In this document: piece after piece, positions 1 to 8,290 of the stretch | How positions within the stretch are numbered: the stretch's first letter is position 1 | How the letters are laid out: each line of letters opens with the position of its first letter | Origin: Datisca glomerata | Lineage: Eukaryota > Streptophyta > Magnoliopsida > Cucurbitales > Datiscaceae | Reading direction: 5' to 3' | DNA length: 64,000 nucleotides | NCBI GenBank assembly: GCA_003255025.1 | Contig: QANY01013855.1 | Span: 1,579,524-1,643,523 of the forward strand | Notes under the pieces: model-generated | The model's input: the letters and a program-made list of their open reading frames with translations, nothing else | What the model was told of the DNA's origin: nothing | Database searches by the model: none | Program-made: the position numbers and the translations under genes

Positions 1-471
1 GGCCAGTGGGATGTAGTAACCGATGCTCGGAGTAAAATGAAGCAAAAAAGTGTAAAGAAGGATCCCGGTTTCAGTTGGGTAGATGTGAAAAATAAGGTGC
101 ATTTGTTTGTGGTGGATGATCAATCGCATCAGCAAGCTGATCTGATATATGATAAGGTGGAAGATTTAATGAAAAGAATCAGAGAAGAAGGATATGTTCC
201 TGACACGGACTTCGTCCTTCTTGACGTTCAAGAAGAAGAAAAAGAACGCGCTCTCTACTACCATAGCGAGAAGCTAGCGATCGCATTCGCGCTTATAAGT
301 AGTCCTCCGTCCAAGACAATACGGGTGATTAAAAATTTGAGAGTTTGTGGTGATTGCCATACTGCTATAAGATACATATCAAAAGTCACTCAAAGAGAGA
401 TAGTTGTTAGAGATGCAAATCGCTTCCATCACTTCAGAGATGGAGCTTGCTCTTGTGGTGATTACTGGTGA
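1..471 (+). CDS. 3' end of a PPR protein with E/E+ and DYW domains (partial, 5' end outside window)
   Basis: The frame is open from base 1 to the TGA at 469-471, giving the last 156 codons. The first in-frame ATG (37) is internal, because the upstream codons continue the E motif. The C-terminus has the marks of a DYW deaminase: PG-box-like KDPGFSWV, the HSEK zinc/catalytic HxE motif, the CGDCH zinc motif, and the terminal CGDYW. In this family such proteins act in mitochondria or plastids, where the PPR array reads an RNA site and the DYW domain carries out C-to-U editing. The PPR repeats lie outside the window, so target and organelle cannot be predicted. No frameshift or missing residue is seen, so the gene looks functional. 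Family assignment is very secure; orthology is unknown. Confidence 0.96.
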   Translation, partial: GQWDVVTDARSKMKQKSVKKDPGFSWVDVKNKVHLFVVDDQSHQQADLIYDKVEDLMKRIREEGYVPDTDFVLLDVQEEEKERALYYHSEKLAIAFALISSPPSKTIRVIKNLRVCGDCHTAIRYISKVTQREIVVRDANRFHHFRDGACSCGDYW

Positions 472-784
472 TATAAACATTTATTCTCTTTTATTAATTT
501 TTTGGTTCTTCGGATAAATGGTCCATCTGGGAATTGGTTTTGGAAATTCGGTCTAATGTTTCGAAACTTGAAAATTTTGCTTCATTTTGCTTGTGGAAGA
601 CATTTCAATCCTTCTCTACTTAAAATGTCAAATTATTTTCTGGACGTTACAAGTAGCTCCTTTGACACTGAACATTGCAAGTAGAGTAGTTACTTGGACA
701 TTTGTATTGTCTTGTTCCTTGTGTCCAAGAAGTTGAATCTTGCAACTTAGTTCAAAAGAAACAAGCGTTTATCATTATGTATTT
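472..784. other. 3' UTR and intergenic DNA after the PPR gene
   Basis: AT-rich downstream sequence, probably holding the 3' UTR and poly(A) site of the PPR gene. The small open frame at 502-684 has no recognisable content. No other feature is seen. Confidence 0.5.
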
Positions 785-1367
785 AAGTTTTTGTTGGCCT
801 GTTGCTTGTAAATTGATCGCCTAAACTGTGGATTTGAAGGCCTGAGAACTTGTACTCCTGTTTCCTGTTAATTATTTTCTTAGTAATTTGTTCAACACAG
901 CAAGGTAAAATCCGTCGATCCTGTGTTCGTCCATCCGTGTCGTAAAGCTGGTTGACGCCATCTGTAATGGTTGAAAATAGGGGGCCAACCAAGACCCTCT
1001 AATAAAGCTTTTCTCGATAAAGCAAACGATTCGTTCTAAAAACTTAGGACCAGATTAACCACTTTGAATTAGCCGATCTTACAAAATTGATCAGGCAAAG
1101 GGGGGAGGGAGAACTACAACGCTTCGTAGACTCGACAAATTGCTCTGGTTATAGAATAAAATGCAAGCAAGGTAGCTTGTTTACTCTCTTAGTAGCGGAC
1201 ATTGGCTAAAATCAAGAGATCCAGGAGCCTATCAAATATTATGAGCACAAGTGACATGCAGGTAAAAGAATCTTCCTCTCTACTTTCCTTTTATTGTTTT
1301 TACTTTCCCATTGAAAATTTCATGTTAAAATTAGCATATCTAACTTTTAACCACCCCCCCCCCCNNN

Positions 1368-1398
<31 letters not shown>

Positions 1399-1730
1399 AA
1401 AAACGCAGAGACACACAATGATAAGCGGATGCGGTAAGTTGATTAAATGATGAATTTTTTCTCAGGTTGTTCTGCTCATGATGACGGACGAGCTGCAGTT
1501 CATGGGCAAGTTTTTGATGATTCTCGATTCCCTCCTGTTTTCAAATAGCTGCACCATATAGGTTTATCAAGATATGATGATGCTTTTGTTCGAGAAGAGA
1601 TTGATTGGGATGCGTACAGTGGCTGACAGATGAGGTGTGTATTGTGCTTAGTGAGTCAAATAAAAAGAACAAATCTTTTATCCATAAAGTGTTAAGATCA
1701 GTCAAGTTAAATTAGTTCCCAAATTTTTTA
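785..1730 (+). pseudogene. SNM1: Decayed duplicate of SNM1 intron 1, exon 2 (SAM domain) and the start of intron 2
   Basis: This stretch aligns, collinear and in the same orientation, with about 36505-37130 of the intact SNM1 gene. Shared landmarks include AAATTGATCGCC, GCCTGAGAACTTGTA, AAATATTATGAGCA and a CTCAGGTTGTTCT acceptor. The exon-2 remnant is 1466-1634 (169 nt against 171 nt in 36846-37016). It has two net single-base deletions and a TGG to TAG change at the Trp of the K-W-L motif, so it cannot encode the SAM domain. Flanking acceptor and donor are retained (CAG before 1466, GTGTGT after 1634). Homology continues into intron 2 to about 1730. Exon 1 and the nuclease exons are absent. 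It is a genomic copy, not a retrocopy, since introns are present. It sits directly behind the PPR gene. Confidence 0.9.
1352..1400. repeat. Homopolymer C and A tract with a 3-N assembly gap
   Basis: A run of C is broken by NNN at 1365-1367, continues as C and passes into a run of A. The intact SNM1 intron has no such tract at the equivalent place (near 36760). Length and content here are unreliable. The open frame 1202-1450 crosses the gap and is not real. Confidence 0.9.
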
Positions 1731-1879
1731 TAGGATAACAATTAAAAGTGATCGATTAATGTTTTGGGTAATTTGAGTTTTAATGTATCTGATAGGTTGT
1801 GAACCCTTTAATGTGTAGAGAATTTAGAGTAATTACAATTTTTATGATGTGCTAAAATAGAAATATTAAAGGATAAATT

Positions 1880-2720
1880 ATCTATAAGTGGTTATGGTAC
1901 CATGTCACACGATTAAGAGAAATCATTCTATTCTTCCTAATATCCCATCGTTAGACAGAAAACAGAGAAGTTTAATAAAAGGGAACTCTCTGATAGAGAA
2001 TCGTGTAGATCTTGAAGGTCAACCGCGCGGTTCTAAACAACGATCTATCGTCATGGAATCAGGTTTGCTTCCACTCTATTATTGATTTCATTCTTGGTGT
2101 ATTCAACATGAGATCTTGGAGTTTTATACGATGTGGTTTATATCGATAAAGATATTTAATGTAGTTAAGATATTAAATTTTAACTTAGTATGATTGTGTA
2201 AATGTATTGTGTAATCTAGATCTGTATCCCGGTACACGATGGTCGAGATCATTGGTTCTTGGCCAAGATCTCCATTATGGACGAGGAAGTCACCGTATAG
2301 GACACGTTGTCAGATGGCCGACTTAACGCGGGACGAACCGAAAAGGTAAAAAAGATTGTATGTTCTAATCCCTCATCATGACTTGTACTTTGTCTTATAG
2401 CGTGTGTGATTTTGACATTAATCACCTTATATTTTATGGATGAAATTATAGTTAGAAGGTATGGACTTGATATTTGGGCCTAAGCTCATAGATTTGTTGC
2501 CCCCGCCAACAACCTTCTCTTCATTCAAAATTTCAAGGCCGACCCAGGTGGTCACCCAATCAAATGGGTAAGTTCACTGATCGTGAATTTGATTGGGCTT
2601 CCTTCACCATTTAATGATGCACTTATTATTACGTTTGCAGGAGTGATTGTGGTGTGTGGGTCCTAAGATATATGGATAACATCAGGGCAAAAACTGTTGG
2701 CAATTATCGTTCCTAGGTAA
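1880..2720 (+). pseudogene. Remnant of a Ulp1-type (C48) cysteine peptidase from a MULE-type transposon
   Basis: Three pieces of a C48 peptidase domain occur in order on the + strand. The first (2226-2345) reads VHDGRDHWFLAK, with the catalytic His in HW, then VTV, a stop, and DTLSDG: the Tyr codon before the usual catalytic Asp has become TAG. The second is about 2460-2567. It joins the third through a good intron (GTAAGT donor near 2568, TTTGCAG acceptor near 2640) to give NGSDCGVWVLRYMD, with the catalytic Cys. A frame at 1888-2085 rich in Lys/Arg may be the preceding linker. Plant MULEs of the Kaonashi/KI type carry such peptidase genes; they belong to the SUMO-protease fold. The stop and the frame changes between pieces make this a pseudogene. 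Confidence 0.72.
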
Positions 2721-2744
2721 TTTGTCAGATATTGTTTACATGTT

Positions 2745-3355
2745 AAACTTGAAAACTTTGTTTTTTGTTTGTTATAGTTTCGAGTTCTTTTAGTTCTATA
2801 ATTGGGAATTTTTTTTATTGTTTTGGATTTGCCCATCTATGGTTGTCATTACTTGTTATTTGTTATAGTGTAATGATAGTTTGGTGAATATTCAAGCTTG
2901 GGAGTTTCCTGTTTTATTTTAGTTTAGTGTTGGGGTTCATTTAGTTATGTAATTGAGATTTTTCTGATTGTTCTGGACTTGCTCATTTGTGATTGCCAGT
3001 ATTGAATTTGTTGAGGTGTATGATAGTTTTGGTGAATATTCAAGCCTTAGACCACCCCGTTTATTCTTTTTTTTTTTTTTGGTTTTAGTTGGGTACTTTT
3101 AGTTATGTAATTGAGATTTTTCTTTCTATTATGGATTTGCTCATTTGCGGTTGTCATTATTGAATTTGTTGAAATGTATGATAGCTTGGTGAATGTTCAA
3201 ACATTACAACTCTATTTTCTGTTTTATTTTAGTTTGGAGTTAGGGTTCTTTTAGTTATGTAATTGAAAATTTCCTGATTGTTTTGGATTTGCTCGTTTAT
3301 GGCTGTCATTGTTGAATTTGTTAAGGTGTATGGTAGTTTGTTGAATATTGAGAAT
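2745..3355. repeat. Four-copy tandem repeat, period about 152-157 bp
   Basis: Units start near 2788, 2940, 3097 and 3249, each with the landmark TTTTAGTTATGTAATTG. It is followed by GGATTTGCTCATTT, then GAATTTGTTGAGGTGTATG and GGTGAATATTCAA. The units are T-rich and noncoding, and follow the Ulp1 remnant directly, so they are probably the 3' or subterminal part of the same transposon. Confidence 0.8.
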
Positions 3356-3588
3356 ATTTTTACAGGAATATAAATCACATGATCTTTGGTGTAATATTTT
3401 GTTGAAGATCATCAACTATCCTTGAAACATGTATGATACGTTACATGATAGCATTGACCAATTTCATAGTAGGAACTCATCTGTCTCAGAGACCAGACTA
3501 CCACTGAAGATGAGTCATACTTTAAAGCAAAGACTTGAGAAGAGGAAAAAAATAAAGGGATAGATAATATTTTATATATTATTGTGTC

Positions 3589-3870
3589 CTATTTTTTATG
3601 TTCTTGTTCAAACACTTGCCCATTTTCCATTTCTAAGAAATTCGATGAGCTAGAGGTTATTAAAGAAGACAATAACGATGGTGCAATAAATTTTGAAGCA
3701 CATTCAAGAAGGATATCTTCGTACGCTTCAAAATTTATTGCCCCATCGTTATTGTCTTCTTCAATAACCTCTAGCTCATCGAATTTCTTAGAAATGACAA
3801 ATGGGTCTTCGTTTTGGATAGAATTAGGATCATAGTCCTGTCTTGGCCGAGCATCCCTCCAGGTAGACAT
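3589..3870 (-). pseudogene. N-terminal coding fragment of a transposon protein, folded back on itself
   Basis: On the - strand an ATG near 3870 opens a frame beginning MSTWRDARPRQDY. It runs through ISKKFDELEVIEEDN, after which the sequence turns and reads its own reverse complement. The acidic, Lys-containing N-terminus is not a family I recognise. Its position just before the 42-bp array and the FAR1-type transposase suggests a transposon gene. The frame at 3584-3835 on the + strand is the mirror image and not a separate gene. Confidence 0.4.
3628..3796. repeat. Near-perfect 72-bp inverted repeat with a 25-base loop
   Basis: The left arm (3628-3699) is the reverse complement of the right arm (3725-3796) at about 70 of 72 positions. 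The loop is 3700-3724 and includes a small GATATC palindrome. The two mismatches are at TTAAAGAAG/TTGAAGAAG and GATGGTGC/GATGGGGC. A transcript from either strand would fold into a long perfect hairpin of the type that DCL enzymes cut. Confidence 0.95.
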
Positions 3871-3884
3871 TATTATGTTTTGTA

Positions 3885-4325
3885 TATGATTATTGTGTAT
3901 AGTGAAGATAAATAGATTTTTGAAAGTTATTGTGTACAAGGATGATAAACATATTTTGTATATTGTTGTGTACAAGGATGATAAACATATTTTGTATATT
4001 ACTGTGTACAACTATAAATAAAAGTGATTTTTTGTTAGTTATCATATACAATGATGATAAATAGATGTTGCAGAATTATTGTGTACAGTTATAAATAAGT
4101 AGATTTTGTAGAATTATTGTGTATTGTTATAACTGATTAGGTTTTTGAAGTTCTTGTGTGTAGTGTGATCATAAATAGATGTTGCAGAATTATTGTGTAC
4201 ATGTGTAAATAAGCAGATTTTTTAAGTTCTTGTGTGCAGTGATCATGAACAGATTCTATAAAATTACCGTGTACCGTTATAAATAAGCAGATTTTTGAAG
4301 TTATTTTGTACAGTGATCATCTGAA
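3885..4325. repeat. Degenerate array of about 42-bp units
   Basis: About ten units share ATTATTGTGTACA, then an ATAAATAAG-like stretch, then AGATTTTT. Two units near 3930-4010 are almost identical (ACAAGGATGATAAACATATT). The array lies just 3' of the - strand FAR1-type transposase and probably forms its subterminal repeat. Confidence 0.75.
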
Positions 4326-6525
4326 GAATGTGTACACACCTTTTATGTTGAATGGGTACGCACCTTGCGCATTGAATGGCTATGCACCTTGCACATTGAA
4401 TGTGGACGGTACACCTTACACATTGAATGGGGATGCACCTTGTCCGGAGACCTTTGTCGCGTGTACACCTTGCACATTAGATGGCGTTGGATCATCATTA
4501 TCATCGTACGACATCATGGTATGCACATCACTTGATAATTATGAACATGTCTGTTTGGTATCTCCAGTGTTCTTACAATGGTTGCATCGACGTGTGGTTG
4601 ATCGTGCTTTACTCGAGCTGGCACCTTGGCTGCCCTTTGTCTTCATGATTATCGGGTCTTGAACGGGACCTCTTTTAATCTCTACACCATCCTCATGCTT
4701 CACATCATGTTCATTGGCAACCTTCTCATTCCACAAGGTCTCATATTTTGCACACATCGTCCCAATCTCCACTTTGGCTCGAGTCGACCATTCACTTGAC
4801 TTTGACGCAAAATGAGCAAGTCTTTTGGCAACTAGTTAGACCAAATTATACCAAAGTAATAGTGTCTCATCTATATCCACATGAGAATGGCTTGACTTGG
4901 TTGGTAGCATATTACTCTTCATAGTGATCCACCACTGGTCTAGTATGCACGTGCTTGGGATTTCTTGCATATGTTCAACTTTCATAACAGTGAACATATG
5001 ACGACACAATATATCCACTTTAACGTATCAAGTTTTTGGTCTTGTGACATTATGTATGAGCCATTCAGCACCCCAAACTTGACCAACAAATAAATTCAAA
5101 CCTCCCCATCATGTGTCAAAGCACAAACTGTAAACGATATCTCACCCATGATCTCCTTACGCACACGTTTAAACAGTTGGTGTGTGAATACGTTTACCGC
5201 GTGTTGCTCTAACTTGAAGTCATCCAACCTCTCCTCATGGAGAATACATGCCAACTTCTGATCAAATTGTAGCATAAATTCAAATAGTTTAGATCGACAT
5301 GCAACGAATCGGTAGAGATACACGTTTATACCTTCAGATCGTTGCGTCATTCTCATGAACGCAATGAATTTACCGATTCACAAGGCATCAGCCCAGCGTT
5401 CATGGTTGGCATACATCCATTGTACCTATTTATTTTACTTGAGGTTGAGCGACTCTATCAAATAATCTCATTCATGTTCGAACTCCTCTTCAGTGAAGAC
5501 GTCAAACATGACTCTCTTGAAGGCCTGTAGAAAATCTGGCTTTTGCACGCTCGATTACGGCTTCTTGTTTTTCATGGCATCCTAGAAAGTCATCAACACC
5601 CACTGATAGATTTCCACGGTCTCATCAACCAATAACGTGTAACCAAATACTGTGGTCGTCTAGCGGTTTTTCACACCAAGGAAAATCATAAGCAGTTTCT
5701 TATATGGATTCATCATGTAGGTCGTATCAAATGCCAATACATCACCGGAACAGTGATAGTCAACTTGGCACATCGAGTCTACCCAGAACATATTTGCCAG
5801 ATGATTATCCGTTTCAATGTTGTATTTGCAATACAAATCTGGATCCATCTCCAATTTTGTAGTAAAAAAAGCAATAGCTGCCTCTGAATCAGTTTCGACT
5901 ACATGCGATCTTTGCTGCTTGTCCATCTTGTTGTATAGATGCGTTCTTAAGAACCGCATATTCTCATAACCGCCGGCTTGATCGACTATGTTATAATACA
6001 CTTGGCTTAGCTTGACACCGACATTATGCAATCATGTTGCCTGAGCCATGTCCACTTCATTCACTACTCTATTAGATCCAAGAAAGGGCAAGTCCTGTGT
6101 TGAGGTGGTAGGATGGTTATGCTTAGCTTTAAAATTTTTTACCACCCATTTTTTTGTCTTCTTATCCAAGTTAACCCTAAAACAAGAACGGCAATCCACC
6201 CTTGTCAAGCCTCTTGGTTCTCGCTTGGTGTCCTTTCTACCCATATATTTTTTCTCTCAGACTCCTTTTTTTGAGCAAACCCATCTCCGCAACGTAGTTT
6301 CTCCATCTTTGTTCTTGTGTTTATCATCTTTCCATACACTGAACCCAACGTCAACTGCGTATATATAGTAAAAATCATCGGCCTCTTGTTATGTATCAAA
6401 ATTTTCACCTATGACATTCTCATTTCGTAAGTTTGTTAATGTCAATGAACCCGGACGTGTACTTGTCTCACCTTAGTTTATGGATATATCAGGATGACTC
6501 ATCATCAAAGATGTTTAACTATATT
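4325..6525 (-). pseudogene. Broken FAR1-type MULE transposase
   Basis: Read from about 6523 downward, the pieces follow the order of FAR1/FHY3-related MULE transposases. First is a FAR1 DNA-binding domain (6450-6032: EADDFYYIYA, GFSVWKDD, then RVDCRSCFRV and KAKHNHP). Next is the MULE catalytic region (6031-5660, with VDSMCQVDYHCSGDVLAFDTT including the first catalytic Asp) and a piece at 5640-5500 (DETVEIYQWVL). Then come a TQRSEGIN segment (5356-5096), a SWIM zinc finger (5018-4836, with CRH) and a C-terminal zinc knuckle (4772-4539). The knuckle has Asp where His is usual (CNHC, then GDTKQTC). Many in-frame stops and shifts separate these blocks. In the family the product binds element termini and cuts and pastes the element in the nucleus. 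This copy is dead. Confidence 0.88.
4326..4500 (-). repeat. Short tandem repeats at the C-terminus of the FAR1-type transposase
   Basis: On the - strand the reading frame contains imperfect copies of a PFNVQGA-like heptapeptide-to-decapeptide unit about four to six times (PFNAQGAYPFN among them), with stops in two units. The corresponding DNA unit is GCACCTTGCACATTGAATGG on the + strand. The frame 4306-4662 on the + strand is its antisense. Confidence 0.65.
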
Positions 6526-6599
6526 GAAAAAAAATAGTTGAAGTTGATGAAATATGCCAATAATTGAAGTAGAAAGTTTAAGAAAATAACAAAAGCTTA

Positions 6600-7390
6600 A
6601 CAACAATGCATAATATATGCCTTAGTCAACGCGAGTGGTTGGAGGTATACTGTCATGGCCATAGTCCGACAAGTTTGCACGTTCTCCCCAAGGGTTACAG
6701 ATGATCTACAAGTTCAAAAATAAATAGTTTATTAGTAAAACATTATTCATACTCAAGAGGGGGGATGATATAAGAATTGACCGAATAAAATACATACCTC
6801 ATGGGGTCTCACATATTGAAGTTTAATACGGAAATCTTTAAGGTTGTGACCAATATCCCTTATTCCCAAGTCATTGTCTATCCAACGTGCTGCTCTCGGG
6901 AATGTGTCTAGATCACCCACCAGTCTGCTAAGTGAAAAACATAGAAAGTATTCACAAGCCCATACCTCCCACGCTCTCTAGAAACCCCCTGTAGCTATGC
7001 TTTTCCCACACCATAACGCGTCCATATTGTAATACAATACGGACAACACCAAACCACCCCAATTATACCTCGTATTTCATCTACATTCTATAGGCTGGGG
7101 AGGAAGCACAAACAAACTTTGTTGCTCTTGTCACAAAAAAATGTACTTCCTAAGAGCACTAGAAGAAACACTCTCATCAATATTTTCCCCTTCTCAAGAG
7201 TTGTACTCTTGTAATTAACATAGTTATCAAAAATCCATTGATAACTAACTTTTTTTCTCGAAGCTCTAATAACAGTTTGTCGACTAGCTTCTGCAGTGCC
7301 TTATGTTGTTGTACAGATCCAATTCATAGTCTAGCCGTCAACCAACAACTTTAAGGCCGATAATCGCAGCAAAGTCCAGTGGGGGAACTT
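6600..7390 (-). pseudogene. Fragment of the transposon gene also present at 17.1-17.85 kb
   Basis: This stretch is collinear with 17145-17850 over about 740 bp, with shared landmarks such as GAGGTATACTGTCATGG, ACATACCTCATGGGG and CATAACGCGTCCATATTG. On the - strand it encodes the same decayed block. In the 17-kb copy this reads SRLVGGLVTFPRAARQ. It lies between the FAR1 N-terminus and the foldback array at 7.4 kb. See the 15.95-18.91 kb entry for what the gene may be. Confidence 0.7.
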
Positions 7391-7394
7391 GAGG

Positions 7395-8290
7395 TTAAAG
7401 AATGGCGTTTGGAGGCTGAAGAGTGGTGATTGGGTTTTTTAGTGTTCACCAAATTCATAGTGGGGTACAAAGGGAATCTTGAGGGACTCACCAAAAATTA
7501 AAAATTCATTTTTTTGGAGAGATTCACCAAATATATATAAGGGTTCACCATATATATATATATATATATATAAGGGTTCACCAAATATGTATTGGAGTTC
7601 GTTAAATACATACAAATTAATAATTCTTGGAAGGGTTCATCAAAATTGACTTTTTACGTATTTGGTGAACCCTAGTAGTGCAATTGTTGAACCCATGTAC
7701 ATATTTGGTGAACACCTCCAAAAATTATTAATTTATACATATTTGGTGAACTCTAGTACATATTTGGTGAACCCTGATATGTATTTGGTGAACCTCTCTA
7801 AGAATTATTAATTTGTACACATTTGTGAACCCCACTACATTAGGGGTTCGCCAAATATATATTGAAGTTCACTAAATATGTATTGGGGTTCACCAAATAC
7901 GTATAAAATTAATAATTCTTAGAAATGTTCACCAAATATGTATAGGCGTTCACCAAATATGTACTAGAGTACACCAAATACGTACTAGGGTTCACCAATA
8001 CATACACAATTTATTTTATATATATTTAGTGAACCTCAGTACATATTTTGTGAATCCCGATATAGATTCGGTGAAACCCTCCAAGAAATATTAATTTATA
8101 TATACATGTTTGGTGAACCCTAGTACATATTTTGCTAACCTCGGTACATATTTGGTAAACCCATATACATATTTGATGAACTCCTCCAAGAATTATTAAT
8201 TTTGTTTGTATTTGGTGAACCTCACTACATATTTGATGAATCTCAATACATATTTGGTGATCCACAGTACATTTTTAGTGAACTAAAAAT
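7395..8290. repeat. Foldback array of TTCACCAAATA units in alternating orientation
   Basis: The unit TTCACCAAATATGTA and its reverse complement TACATATTTGGTGAA recur more than 25 times. Four blocks alternate: forward (about 7480-7625), reverse (7655-7840), forward (7845-8010), reverse (8030-8285). AATTAATAATTCTTGGA-like spacers separate the units. A (TA)n tract sits at about 7551-7572. The left edge (GAATGGCGTTTGGAGG, then a GATTGGGTTTTTTAGT-like stretch) is shared with 19900-19980, so the array is a transposon end. Confidence 0.88.

Noticed and set aside
1202..1450. Open frame across the N gap
   Set aside because: It includes poly-Pro and poly-Lys from homopolymers and unknown bases.
3584..3835. 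83-residue open frame on the + strand
   Set aside because: It is the mirror arm of the inverted repeat; the - strand version extends to a proper start.
4306..4662. 118-residue open frame with repeated LNGYAPC
   Set aside because: Antisense of the FAR1-type transposase C-terminal repeats.
7551..7572. (TA)n tract as a MITE target or origin
   Set aside because: A simple dinucleotide expansion within the foldback array; no termini or other support.
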